64,000 nucleotides of DNA from CAVQND01 sp049518415 (GCA_049518415.1 JBEKRX010000011.1:1-64000); one strand, 5' to 3'; positions 53,876-62,999 are shown, counted from the first letter of the stretch. The notes: generated by a model not told the origin, from the sequence alone. A program made the numbers and translations.

Positions 53876-56584
53876 CTAAACCCAGGCCTTGCGAATCAGC
53901 CAGGTCTTAATGAGCTGTGTCAACCCGACGTAGCAGAGCAGCGTCAAGAGCAGCAGCGCCCAGTAGGGCGCCGGCAGCGGCACCAGGCCCAAGGCGGGCG
54001 CCAGCGGGGAATATGGCAGGCAAGCCCCGATGGCCATGACCAGCAGCGTGGTCATCGTCAGTTGCCAACTGGCGCGCGACTGGAGGAAAGGAACCAGGTT
54101 CGTCCGAATCACGTGGATGATGAGCGTCTGCGTCATCAACGACTCGACAAACCAGCCGGTATGGAAGAGCGCCGCCGCGTAGGATTGGTCGGCGCCCGCC
54201 TTGACAAAGCGGTCGGCCACCTCCGCCGGGGGCGCCAGGTGCAACTGGCTGCACTTGAACACAAACCACATCATCAAGTAGGTCGTGTAATCGAAAATGG
54301 AACTGATGGGGCCGATGCAGACGATGAACCTGGCGATCTCGCCCATCTGCCACGGACGCGGCTTGGCCGTCTGCTGCGCACCGACGTTGTCGGTGGGGAT
54401 GGGCACCTGCGAGAAGTCATAGAGCAGATTGTTGGTGAGGACCTGGATGGGGGCCATCGGCACATACGGCAGCCACGCGCTCGCCCCAATCACGCTGAAC
54501 ATGTTGCCGAAATTCGAACTCGCGCCCATCCGAACGTACTTCAGGATGTTCACGAAGACCTTGCGCCCCTCCAGCACCCCCTCCACCAGCACCATCAGGC
54601 TCTTCTCCAGCAGAATGACATCCGCCGATTCCTTCGCGATGTCCACCGCGTTGTCCACCGAGATGCCCACGTCCGCCGCCCGCAAGGCGGGCGCGTCGTT
54701 GATGCCGTCGCCCATGAACCCCACCACGTGCCCCTTGCGCTGGAGGGCCTGCACAATCCGCTGCTTGTGCGCCGGGGACAGCCGGGCAAACACCTCCACG
54801 GTCTCCACCGCCTCCGCCAGTTGCGGGTCCGACAGCCCCTCGACCTGGCTGCCTAACAGCAGCTTCTCCGCGTTGAGGCCAACCTCGCTGCACACCTTGC
54901 GCGTGACCAGTTCGTTGTCGCCCGTCAACACCTTGACCGTGACGCCGTGCTGCCGCAGCGCCGTGATCGCCTTCCCCGCCGTGTCCTTGGGCGGGTCCAG
55001 AAACGCCAGGTAGCCGGTCAAGACCAGTTCGCACTCGTCCGCCTTCGCATACGCCGGCCGCCGGTCGAGTTTCCTGGTCGCCACCGCCAGCACCCGGAAA
55101 CCGTCCTCGCTCAGGTCGTTCACTTGCTCGATCAGGTTGCCCACCAGGATCGGCTCCATGGGGAAAATCTCCCCCTCGCTCTCAAAGTGCGTGCACTGGC
55201 GGAACACCGCCTCGGGTGCCCCCTTGGTCAGCAGTTGGCGTTCCCCGTTCGGCCCCTCCACCGCCACCGACATCATCCGCCGCGAAAAATCGAACGGGAT
55301 TTCGTCCACCTTCGTGTACTGGTCCAGGGACAACTCCCGGTGCAGTTCCTGGTGCCGCAGCACCGCCCGGTCGAGCACGTTCTTCAGCCCGGTCTGGAAG
55401 TGGCTGATCAAGTAGGCGTCCCGCAGCACTTCCTCGCTCTCGTTCTTGAAGACGTCGCAATAGATCTCCAGAATCACGTGGTCGATGGTCAGCGTGCCCG
55501 TCTTGTCCGTGCACAACACGTCCATCGCCCCGAAGTTCTGGATCGAGTTGAGCCGCTTGACGATGACTTGCTTGCGCGACATGGCCAGCGCCCCCTTGGA
55601 CAGGCAGACCGAGACGATCATGGGCAGCATCTCCGGCGTCAGCCCCACCGCCACCGCCAGCGAAAACAAAAAGGCCTCGTGCCAATCCTGCTTGGTCAGC
55701 CCGTTGATCAGGAAAACCAGCGGCACCATCACCAGCATGAAGCGGATCATCAGCCAGGTGAACTTCTTGACCCCACGGTCGAAGGCCGTCTCGACCTGCT
55801 GGCCCGCCAGGCTGCGCGCCATCTTCCCAAAATAGGTCTGCGGACCCGTGGCGACGATGACGGCCGTGGCCGAGCCGCTCTCCACGCTCGTGCCCAGGAA
55901 ACACGTGTTCGCCCGCTCAATCACCGATACCTTCTCCCGCGCGTCCCGCGCCTCGGTCTTCTCCACCGGCATTGATTCGCCTGTGAGCGTCGCCTGGATG
56001 ACGAACAAGTCCTTCACGGCTATCAGCCGCACATCCCCAGGAATCATGTCCCCCGCCGAGAGCTTCACCAGGTCGCCCGGCACCAATTGCTGCAACGGGA
56101 CCTCCCGCGCCTGCCCCGCCCGCACCACCGTCGCCGTCACGCTGATCATCGCCTTGAGTCGCGCCGCCGCCGTGTCTGCCCGCGTCTCCTGCACGAAGCG
56201 CAGCGACACCCCTAGCCCCACCATCAGCAGCATCACCGTCCCCGCCCGAAAATCCTGCGTCGCAAACGACAGGCACGCCAGCACCATCAGCAAGATTACC
56301 AGGGGGTTGCGCGCCGCCACGTAGAGCCGGCGCACCCACCCCTCCCGCTTTTCCCGGGCCACTTCATTGGGTCCGTATTGCGCCAGGCGCGCCGCCGCCT
56401 CTTCCTCGGTCAAACCCCCGGGCGACGTGCCCAAGTCTTGCAGCACCTCGCTGCTCTCACGCATCGCCGCCGCCTGGACGGCATCCGCCGTGCGTGGCTC
56501 GTTCGAATTCTTTGGACCCGGCATAAAATCTGTTCCACTGCGCCCCCTAGATTGTCCTGCCCGGCCCCGCTCGTCCATCGTCAT
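53876..56584 (-). CDS. mgtA: Magnesium-translocating P-type ATPase
   Basis: This is a P3B-type inner-membrane ATPase of about 902 residues that imports Mg2+. The phosphorylation motif is DKTGTLT with Asp360, 'LTGES' is the actuator loop, 'MLTGD'-type 'VLTGDNE' and 'GDGINDAPALRAADVGISVD' form the hinge, and there are about ten transmembrane helices. The C-terminal 'NNLLYDFSQ' and 'FHTGWFVESL' are typical of MgtA/MgtB. ATG 56584 is chosen over the in-frame TTG at 56602. No Mg2+ riboswitch is recognisable upstream. Confidence 0.94.
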   Translation of the reverse strand: MTMDERGRAGQSRGRSGTDFMPGPKNSNEPRTADAVQAAAMRESSEVLQDLGTSPGGLTEEEAAARLAQYGPNEVAREKREGWVRRLYVAARNPLVILLMVLACLSFATQDFRAGTVMLLMVGLGVSLRFVQETRADTAAARLKAMISVTATVVRAGQAREVPLQQLVPGDLVKLSAGDMIPGDVRLIAVKDLFVIQATLTGESMPVEKTEARDAREKVSVIERANTCFLGTSVESGSATAVIVATGPQTYFGKMARSLAGQQVETAFDRGVKKFTWLMIRFMLVMVPLVFLINGLTKQDWHEAFLFSLAVAVGLTPEMLPMIVSVCLSKGALAMSRKQVIVKRLNSIQNFGAMDVLCTDKTGTLTIDHVILEIYCDVFKNESEEVLRDAYLISHFQTGLKNVLDRAVLRHQELHRELSLDQYTKVDEIPFDFSRRMMSVAVEGPNGERQLLTKGAPEAVFRQCTHFESEGEIFPMEPILVGNLIEQVNDLSEDGFRVLAVATRKLDRRPAYAKADECELVLTGYLAFLDPPKDTAGKAITALRQHGVTVKVLTGDNELVTRKVCSEVGLNAEKLLLGSQVEGLSDPQLAEAVETVEVFARLSPAHKQRIVQALQRKGHVVGFMGDGINDAPALRAADVGISVDNAVDIAKESADVILLEKSLMVLVEGVLEGRKVFVNILKYVRMGASSNFGNMFSVIGASAWLPYVPMAPIQVLTNNLLYDFSQVPIPTDNVGAQQTAKPRPWQMGEIARFIVCIGPISSIFDYTTYLMMWFVFKCSQLHLAPPAEVADRFVKAGADQSYAAALFHTGWFVESLMTQTLIIHVIRTNLVPFLQSRASWQLTMTTLLVMAIGACLPYSPLAPALGLVPLPAPYWALLLLTLLCYVGLTQLIKTWLIRKAWV

Positions 56585-56689
56585 TTTGCTCTTGTCATTC
56601 AACTTTAAGGTCTTATGCTCTGCGCCAGATCAATGCGCCCGGCTGCAATCTGCCAGGTCTTGGCCTGAGGGCAGTTTTGCCAACGATTT

Positions 56690-57001
56690 ATGAAATTGCT
56701 CACGTTCACGGCGCCCGCAATCCTTTGCGCCGCGATTGCTTTTCCGGCCCTCTTGTTTTCGGCCTACAAAGGAAGCAACTGGCCGCAAGCCCTGCTCTGC
56801 GCCTTCCTGCCCGGCTGTTTCCTCCTGCTGGCCAACGTCCTGATCCGCATGAACCGCGATATCTCACGGTTGCGCCGCCGCGTGGCCAGGCTTGAAGGAA
56901 AGGTCCTGCCCGGTCCCCTGTCGCCCGACCACCCCGATGCCTCGGGAACTGCCCAGACGGACAACTCGGTCGCCCCATCCTCCGCCGCCCCCGCACCGTA
57001 A
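56690..57001 (+). CDS. Small membrane protein of unknown function
   Basis: This 103-residue protein has two hydrophobic helices (about 5-25 and 32-50), then a short basic coiled segment 'RDISRLRRRVARLEGK' and a disordered Ala/Pro tail. It is divergently oriented from mgtA, sharing its upstream region. No family recognised. Confidence 0.6.
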   Translation: MKLLTFTAPAILCAAIAFPALLFSAYKGSNWPQALLCAFLPGCFLLLANVLIRMNRDISRLRRRVARLEGKVLPGPLSPDHPDASGTAQTDNSVAPSSAAPAP

Positions 57002-57052
57002 CCGCTCGGGCGTATCCTCTCGCTGCCCCCGGCCAGTGGCGCAAGCCTTCGG

Positions 57053-57121
57053 CTTGCTAGCGCTTGATTGCGGAAATAAGCGATGTACTGTCCGTGTTAT
57101 TGGATGGGCGGCGTTTCCGGC
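57053..57121 (-). repeat. R2 element fragment, inverted
   Basis: The segment containing 'gcgatgtactgtccgtgt' is the reverse complement of the right part of the R2 elements at 3385-3508 and 34655-34772. Confidence 0.7.
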
Positions 57122-57181
57122 CCGACCCGGCGGCGCCAGCGCCTGCCGCGGCGCGCGGGCCGGTACATTCGGAATGAGCGT

Positions 57182-57274
57182 GAGCAGCATAGGCAGGTTT
57201 CTTACCAGGACGAATTCCGGGCGTTTTTGCGTGGTGATGAAATCCCGTACGACGAACGATAGGTGTGGGATTGA
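57182..57274 (+). pseudogene. C-terminal fragment of a RAYT transposase
   Basis: In one frame the bases encode 'EQHRQVSYQDEFRAFLRGD' followed by 'EIPYDER', a stop (TAG 57260-57262), then 'VWD' and TGA. REP-associated transposases end with a '...QDEFRxxLxxxxIxYDERYVWD' pattern, so the TAG replaces the Tyr codon. Only the 3' tail remains, and it merges into the direct repeat flanking argG. Confidence 0.75.
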
Positions 57275-57443
57275 GGTCTGTAGCGCCCTTTCAGGGCGCG
57301 GGGCGGGCGGTGGGAATGAGGTCCCAGGGCATCGGCCTGCCGGCCTCAGCCCTGGGCTGGGTTCTCCCGACGCGTCGGGATTGGGCCGCGACGCAGACGG
57401 CGAACGGCGACGCATTCCATCGCTTATCATTGCAGTCTGACAC
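57248..57443 (+). repeat. Direct repeat D1, left of argG
   Basis: About 196 bases from the 'tacgacgaacga' RAYT tail through a CCCTTTCAGGGCG hairpin, a CCCAGGGC...GCCCTGGG hairpin and 'cattgcagtctgacac'. The copy on the other side of argG (58808-58997) is nearly identical except for a short central segment. Confidence 0.9.
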
Positions 57444-57495
57444 CAGCCAACTTATTTCTTTGCGTTTTTGGCCGCTTGGGCCTTAATTAGACACC

Positions 57496-58716
57496 ATGAA
57501 GATTGTCTTAGCTTACTCTGGCGGCCTCGACACCTCGGTCATCCTGTCCTGGCTCAAGGAAAAGTATGACGCGGAGTTGATCGCCTTCTGTGCGAACATT
57601 GGGCAGGAGGAGGAGCTCAAGGGCCTTGAAGCCAAGGCCAGGAAGACCGGCGCCTCCAAGTGTTACATCGTCGATTTGCAGGAAGAATTCGCGCGCGACT
57701 TCATCTTCCCGATGCTCCAGGCGGGCGCGATTTACGAGGGCCAGTATCTGCTGGGCACGAGCATCGCCCGCCCCCTTATTGCCAAGGGCATGATTGAAAT
57801 CGCCCGCCGGGAAAAGGCCGAGGCCCTGGCCCATGGCGCCACCGGCAAAGGCAACGACCAGGTCCGTTTCGAACTCACCGCCGCCGCCCTGGCGCCCGAC
57901 CTCCAGGTCATCGCCCCCTGGCGCGACCCTCGCTTCCGCGAGCAGTTCCCTGGCCGCGCCGAGATGATCGCCTATTGCGCCGAAAAGCACATCCCCGTCC
58001 AGGCCTCCGCCAAAAAACCCTACTCCATGGACCGCAACCTCCTCCACATCTCCTTCGAGGCCGGCATCCTCGAGGACCCGTCGCTGGACGCCTTCGCCCA
58101 CAACAACAAAGACATGTTCAAGCTCAGCGTCGCCCCAGAGGACGCTCCGGACAAGCCCGAATACGTCACCCTCGATTTCCATAAGGGCAACTGCGTCGCC
58201 CTCAACGGCAAACCCCTCGGCCCGCTGGCCGTGATGAAGGCCCTCAACAAGCTCGGCGGCAAACACGGCGTCGGCCGCGTCGATATGGTCGAGAACCGCT
58301 ACGTGGGCATGAAATCCCGCGGCGTCTATGAGACCCCAGGCGGCGCCATCCTCCATTTCGCCCATCGCCAGATGGAGACCCTCACCATGGACCGCGAAGT
58401 CATGCACCTGCGCGACTCCCTCATCCCCCGCTACGCGGAGCTGGTCTATTACGGCTATTGGTTCTCCCCAGAGCGCCTCGCCTTGCAGGCCCTCGTCACC
58501 GAAAGCCAGAAAAACATCACCGGCTCCGTCCGCCTCAAACTCTACAAGGGCAACCTCATGGTCGCCGGCCGCAAATCCCCGCTCAGCCTCTACAACCCCG
58601 CCATCGCCACCATGGAAGCCGACCCGACCAGGGCCTACGACCAGGGCGACGCCACGGGCTTCATTCGCTTGAATGCCCTGAGACTCAAAGTCGCGGCCAA
58701 GGTGCATGGGCAATGA
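57496..58716 (+). CDS. argG: Argininosuccinate synthase
   Basis: The enzyme ligates citrulline and aspartate using ATP in arginine synthesis. The 406-residue protein starts 'MKIVLAYSGGLDTSVILSWL', the ATP pyrophosphatase P-loop (A-Y-S-G-G-L-D-T-S). It carries 'GATGKGNDQVRFE' (citrulline/aspartate binding) and 'SMDRNLLHISFE', all family hallmarks, and is full length. It stands alone, flanked by two direct repeats of about 190 bases, with no other arg gene nearby. Confidence 0.97.
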   Translation: MKIVLAYSGGLDTSVILSWLKEKYDAELIAFCANIGQEEELKGLEAKARKTGASKCYIVDLQEEFARDFIFPMLQAGAIYEGQYLLGTSIARPLIAKGMIEIARREKAEALAHGATGKGNDQVRFELTAAALAPDLQVIAPWRDPRFREQFPGRAEMIAYCAEKHIPVQASAKKPYSMDRNLLHISFEAGILEDPSLDAFAHNNKDMFKLSVAPEDAPDKPEYVTLDFHKGNCVALNGKPLGPLAVMKALNKLGGKHGVGRVDMVENRYVGMKSRGVYETPGGAILHFAHRQMETLTMDREVMHLRDSLIPRYAELVYYGYWFSPERLALQALVTESQKNITGSVRLKLYKGNLMVAGRKSPLSLYNPAIATMEADPTRAYDQGDATGFIRLNALRLKVAAKVHGQ

Positions 58717-58807
58717 GGCCTCTGCCCGCCGGTTTCGCTGCCCGGCGCGGCCGCAACCAAACCGGTGCGGACGCCTGTCTTTGATTTTGCTGCCCTGAAT
58801 CCTCCAG

Positions 58808-58997
58808 TACGACGAACGATATGTGTGGGATTGAGGTCTGTAGCGCCCTTTCAGGGCGCGGGGCGGGCGGTGGGAATGAGGTCCCAGGGCATCGGCCTGC
58901 CGGCCTCAGCCCTGGGCTGGGTTCTGGCGGCCCGTTGGGCCGCGACGCAGACGGCGAACGGCGACGCATTCCATCGCTTATCATTGCAGTCTGACAC
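58808..58997 (+). repeat. Direct repeat D1, right of argG
   Basis: This is the second copy of the argG-flanking repeat. It begins with the intact RAYT C-terminal codons YDERYVWD and TGA (58808-58834), followed by the same hairpins and ending 'cattgcagtctgacac'. Confidence 0.9.
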
Positions 58998-59002
58998 TGG
59001 CT

Positions 59003-60322
59003 CTAAAGCCCCAATTTCCGGAGCGCTTTTGCGGTCCGGTCCCCTTGGTAGCCGTACCACGCGTCCACGATCTTGCCGTCGCGATCGATGACGTAAGTCA
59101 TCGGCACGGCCGACATCCCTCCCAGAGTTTCATATCGGGCCACCGCCCGCCCGGCCGCCTCCGAAGTGTCGAGGATGTTCGGGAAGGTCACCTGGTTCGC
59201 CTTGAGATACTCCACCGCGATTTTGTGGTCGTCGGAAGGATTCACTCCCAGGACCACCAGCCCCTGGTCATGATATTTGGCGTAGAGTTTCTGGAGACTC
59301 CCTGTCTCCTCACGGCAGGCCGGTCAGCCACACCGCCATTTGTTGAGCCAGACGATTTGGCCGCGGAAATTGGAGAGTTTGAGCTTGTGGCCGTCCACGG
59401 CGGTCAGTTCGAAATCGGGCGCGGGGGTGCCGGGCTTGAGCAGGCCCTCCTCAATGTTCGGTTGGCGCCACTGCTTCCAGTCCTTCGGCGCGGACCAGGC
59501 GAACCGCTCGTTCGGAATATCCGCGTTAAGCGTCACCTCCGACCACGACTCTTCGGCGATGATGTCATAACTGACCCGCACCACCTGTTTCAGCTTGCGC
59601 GGCAGGTGGTCCTTCTTCGCCAACCACAGATACCAACTCCGCTGATGCTTCATGATGCTCACTTCGACCCCGTCGCACGTCTCCTCCCCAACCTTTTCGC
59701 TGCCCAGGCCCCGGACGCCATCAATGTAAGGCTGAAGCGAATCCGTGTAGCCGTGGAAAGTGCTGGGATCGATGATGGTCATCGCCAGGCCTGCCCCCAG
59801 ATAGGCGCTCTCATGGGCAAGCGAATGCCCTCCCAGCGGAGTGCGCTTCTTCATGTAAAACGTGCGCCGGTACTTTTCATACTCCTCCGCATATTTCCCA
59901 GTAAACTCCCATCCGTACCGCGGCTTTTCCCGCGGCCAATAAATCCAGAAATAGTCGCCATCCCCCACCAGAATGCCGCTCGGTTCGGTGGTGCCGGCGG
60001 GCATGGCTTCCAGGCGGGCGTAGTTGGGCTTCTTAAGCCAGATCCTGTAAGTGGCGTGCCCCAGCGTGCTGCCTCGGGCTTCCCATCGGTAATCGCTGAC
60101 CCAGGAGAGGGTGGTGGCTTTGCGCATCGCGTCCACCATCGCCGTGTAGAGGGCATGAGCCGCCGGCTCGTCCTGCAACGATTTCTCCACCGCATTGGTT
60201 TCCTGCGGCCAGGCCCGGCACAGGAGGAGACAACAGGCAACTGCCAACCCGGCCTGCACCAACCCGGCTCTGCGCGGCGCCTGCGCCCCGCCTGAGCCAA
60301 CCAACCTGCATTCGCTTTTCAT
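59003..60322 (-). CDS. Secreted TlpA-like thioredoxin-fold protein, candidate selenoprotein
   Basis: Read through one TGA (59324-59326), this is a 439-residue exported protein. It has a signal segment (about 20-40), a LolA/DUF2092-like beta domain (about 50-290) and a C-terminal thioredoxin domain starting 'PGTPAPDFELTAVDG' (about 300). The TGA is codon 333 within C-G-U-P-A-C-R-E-E, exactly where TlpA/ResA proteins have the first Cys of C-x-x-C; Cys336 is the resolving position. Downstream frame remains fully conserved ('YHDQGLVVLGVN', cis-Pro 'AVPMTYVIDRDG'). A six-base-pair hairpin follows the TGA. The alternative is a nonsense mutation. ATG 60322 is chosen because the upstream frame is M2 element DNA. 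Confidence 0.65.
59293..59309 (-). promoter_or_regulatory. Candidate bacterial SECIS hairpin
   Basis: In the transcript GGAGAC and GUCUCC form a perfect six-base-pair stem closing a five-base AGGGA loop. Twenty bases separate the UGA from the loop. This fits the bacterial SECIS rule of a short stem-loop directly 3' of UGA with a G among the first two loop bases. Chance hairpins of this size are not rare in GC-rich DNA, so it supports but does not prove selenocysteine insertion. Confidence 0.5.
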
Positions 60323-60325
60323 ATC

Positions 60326-60523
60326 CTTAGGGTTCATGCAAAAACAAGTTCCGAAGGCGAGGCGTAATTCCAACATTATTCTCTGGCACCCCTCCGGGGT
60401 GCGACCGCCAAGGGGCGCCCTGCCCGGTGGTCGTTCCCCCTTTACCCTGAACGACCACCGGCTACTTTCTACCAACCCTCCGGGTTGGAGAAAATCGGAA
60501 TTTGTTTTTGCACGGGCGCTTAG
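60326..60523 (+). mobile_element. M2 MITE-like element upstream of the redoxin gene
   Basis: This copy has the same 198-base length, CTTAG flanks and inverted ends as 21715-21912 (inverted ends at 60337-60354 and 60495-60512). It occupies the whole space between the redoxin start (60322, minus strand) and the stop of the next gene (60524), so the redoxin's leader region comes from the element. Confidence 0.85.
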
Positions 60524-61837
60524 TTAGGGCTTTCGTGACACGGCGTCAATTTGGATTTCCTGGCGGTCGCCGACCAGTGCTTTGCCCCAAATGCGGCAGT
60601 CCGGCATTGGGGGCGAATTGGTGAGCTTGATGAGATTGCCGGTAAAGACGACTCTTTGATTCAGGCCGCGGTTGGTGCCGGCGACCCGGAAGAAATAGTA
60701 CTGCGCGGCCAAGGGCCCCCCAACGGACGCAGCGGCGGGCCTTGGTTCGCGGGTTGATTCCGAGGCCTTTTCCCTTCTGAGCCGGGCCGGTTGTTCCGCG
60801 GCGGCCGGGCTCGGGCCGACCAGGCCGTTGGTCAACCGCAAGTAGCCGGCATAGACGGAGCCATCGCCGTCAGTAATCCGCATTTCCCCGCCCGATTGCT
60901 CCACTTGAAATGCAGCCAGGACCGGATTCGCCGGCGCGGGCTGGGCCGACAAGCCGTCCTGGACCCTGGCCCTGGCGCTGACGCGGGCGAAGCGCCGGAC
61001 AACCGCGGTAGTTTTGTCTGGCTGAGAGGGGCCAAACACTGCTGCGGGCTCATTCTTGGCGTAGCCCAAAGACTGCGCCGTGGCGTCAGGTGCGGCGGGG
61101 GCGCCCACTGGGAGAGCGCTCTTGTCAACGGCGTTGTTCTTGAACTCGACGCCCTCACCGAGTGCGGCCGGCGCGACGATGACGGAGCCGGCCGCCGCCT
61201 GGTTAACCTGGGGTGCGGCTGGGGCGGCGGGCGAGGTGTTCCCGGGGCTGCTCCCGGCCGCCTGGCCGGCGAGACCGTACCGCCGCAAAAACGCCTGGCT
61301 GGGAGCCGGTCCGGACGACCGTGCGAGACCTTGCCCGAGCGCGCCGCGTATTGGCTCCGGCGCCGGCGCCTGGACCGGCCCTGGGGCTGCCGGCGCCGCC
61401 TTCAGGCTCTCTTTCCCGATGGATCGGGACTGGCCAGTCCCGACGCGTCGGGACTCCTTTTCAGCCGGTGGCGACCCTGCCAGCGACAAGGAAGGCGGCG
61501 GCGGCCTGGCCGCCTCGGCCGCCGGGGCGGCCGGGACCCGACTGTTCCTGGCCAGCATTTGGGGGCTCTTGGGACGATTCAGCCCTGGCAGCACCACCCT
61601 GGCTGCCCCGCCCAGCAGCGCCAACACGGCCAGGCCCCACGCCAGCCGGGGCCAGAACGGCCCCCGCCACCGCCAGAAGGCGGGCCTGGGACGTTCTGGT
61701 TCGCAGAACTGCCGCGCGACCTCGCTTTGGAGCCGACGCCGGGTGGCCGGGTGCAGTTCCAGGGCAGCGCCTGCCTCTTCGCCGCGTCTCTTGGCATAGG
61801 CACGCAACAGTTTTTCGATTGGACGTTCCGGTTCCAT
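60524..61837 (-). CDS. Membrane-anchored protein, probable anti-sigma partner
   Basis: This 437-residue protein has a short N-terminal cytoplasmic region (about 1-60) with a helical charged start. One transmembrane helix ('LAWGLAVLALLGGAARVVL', about 64-82) is followed by a long Ala/Pro-rich extracytoplasmic segment and a C-terminal beta domain ('YYFFRVAGTNRGLNQRVVFTGN'). It starts 11 bases after the ECF sigma stop, the usual arrangement for an anti-sigma factor. No zinc-binding His-x3-Cys-x2-Cys motif is visible, so the assignment rests on topology and context. A short CGGGAC palindrome repeat lies inside the linker coding. Confidence 0.7.
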   Translation of the reverse strand: MEPERPIEKLLRAYAKRRGEEAGAALELHPATRRRLQSEVARQFCEPERPRPAFWRWRGPFWPRLAWGLAVLALLGGAARVVLPGLNRPKSPQMLARNSRVPAAPAAEAARPPPPSLSLAGSPPAEKESRRVGTGQSRSIGKESLKAAPAAPGPVQAPAPEPIRGALGQGLARSSGPAPSQAFLRRYGLAGQAAGSSPGNTSPAAPAAPQVNQAAAGSVIVAPAALGEGVEFKNNAVDKSALPVGAPAAPDATAQSLGYAKNEPAAVFGPSQPDKTTAVVRRFARVSARARVQDGLSAQPAPANPVLAAFQVEQSGGEMRITDGDGSVYAGYLRLTNGLVGPSPAAAEQPARLRREKASESTREPRPAAASVGGPLAAQYYFFRVAGTNRGLNQRVVFTGNLIKLTNSPPMPDCRIWGKALVGDRQEIQIDAVSRKP

Positions 61838-61848
61838 CGCGATGTCAG

Positions 61849-62475
61849 CTACAAGTTAGACGGCAAGGCGGCAGGTTTCTCCCCTGAAAAAATCTGTCGC
61901 GCGATGATTTCCAGCCGGTCCAGGCATTTGCTCAAGCGCGAGCTGACGGTCTTGGGATTCAGGCCCAGCGAGCGGCCGAGTTCCTCGTAGCTCAGTTCGG
62001 CGAAATAGCGCAGTTCGATGAGCTCGCGGCACGGTTGGCCCAGTTGTTCCAGGGCCTGGCGCACCAGCGCGCCCTGTTCGCGGTTGAGCAGGCTGGCATC
62101 CGGGGCCGGGGTGTTGCCGGGTGGGTCCAGCGCCAGGCCTGTCTCCGCGTCCTCGGCCTGCAGCGAGACCGTGGTTCGACCGCCGCCCCGTTTGGCCGCC
62201 TGCCGCCCCTCCCGGAAATCGCGCGCCTTGTTCGCCGCGATCCGGAACAGCCAGGTCTGAAACTGGCTTTGACCCCGGAAGGAGTCGAGGTTCCGGATGA
62301 CCGAAAGGAAAGTTTCCTGGCAAATCTCCTGCACGTCCTCGCGCGTAAAGTCGTGCCCAAGCTGGAGAATGAACCGCCCGGCGGCGGCGTAGTGCCGGTC
62401 GAACAATTCGTCCCAGGCGCCGGCCTCGCCCCGGCGGCAGCGGGCCAGCAAATCAGCTTCGGCCTCCGAACCCAT
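61849..62475 (-). CDS. ECF-type RNA polymerase sigma factor
   Basis: This 208-residue sigma-70 family protein has region 2 'FDRHYAAAGRFILQLGHDFTREDVQEICQETFLSVIRNLDSFRGQSQFQTWLFRIAANKARDF' in outline (about 25-87). Region 4 is 'LGQPCRELIELRYFAELSYEELGRSLGLNPKTVSSRLSKCLDRL' (about 145-190), containing the helix-turn-helix. It is probably held inactive by the membrane protein encoded downstream. The target promoter is not identifiable here. Confidence 0.93.
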   Translation of the reverse strand: MGSEAEADLLARCRRGEAGAWDELFDRHYAAAGRFILQLGHDFTREDVQEICQETFLSVIRNLDSFRGQSQFQTWLFRIAANKARDFREGRQAAKRGGGRTTVSLQAEDAETGLALDPPGNTPAPDASLLNREQGALVRQALEQLGQPCRELIELRYFAELSYEELGRSLGLNPKTVSSRLSKCLDRLEIIARQIFSGEKPAALPSNL

Positions 62476-62672
62476 GTTGATTCATTCCAACGAGCGAGCA
62501 ACCTAGCCAGCGGCCCAAACGACAAGCGAATTAGTGCCATCTCGAACCCGAATTGGAATCAGACTCTATTGCAGCACCCTCCGTTTGAACAGCGGCCACC
62601 GCTCTCAGCGCGCCTGCCGTCGTTCCCCCTCCGTTGGGTCGCGCCGACCAGCCGTCCGCACTCTCATGCTGG

Positions 62673-62999
62673 CTACGGGTGCTGCGAGAAGGCCATCGTG
62701 TTGAGGCGGGCCTGGGCTTGCCTGGACAGACCGGTAAGGACCATCGCCACGTGATACCCAGTGTGCTTGTTGCCGGTGCAGGCGATCACTACCCCGGTGC
62801 AGTGGATGCGCCCCCCGTCGCCCGGCGACCGCAGCGTCAGCGTCATCTCCGCCCAGGGGGAGAAAGGCCTCGGACTGCGGAATTCCATGCCGTTTTTGTG
62901 GAAGATGACGCAGTCAGGGGAGAGAGACAAGCGGGTTTGACGCGCTTGCACCGTCACGTGATGCAATGAACCGTTGCTATCAGCAATTCTCGCGCTCAT
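62673..62999 (-). CDS. PilZ-like small protein
   Basis: This 108-residue protein has predicted beta-barrel wording, 'PFSPWAEMTLTLRSPGDGGRIHCTGVVIACTGNKHTGYHVAMVLTGLS' in outline. It resembles PilZ domains used by verrucomicrobial regulators; the usual R-x-x-x-R and D/N-x-S-x-x-G c-di-GMP motifs are not clear. It may therefore be a degenerate PilZ protein that does not bind the nucleotide. Confidence 0.65.
   Translation of the reverse strand: MSARIADSNGSLHHVTVQARQTRLSLSPDCVIFHKNGMEFRSPRPFSPWAEMTLTLRSPGDGGRIHCTGVVIACTGNKHTGYHVAMVLTGLSRQAQARLNTMAFSQHP

Noticed and set aside
56585..56689. Mg2+-sensing riboswitch upstream of mgtA
   Set aside because: The mgtA-gene 56690 interval is only about 100 bases and shows no M-box or mgtA-leader-like conserved elements.
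59003..59257. Separate small thioredoxin gene starting at 59257
   Set aside because: The start codon is inside the thioredoxin fold, omitting the active-site strand; the sequence before it in the same frame continues the fold back to the TGA, so it is the 3' part of one gene.
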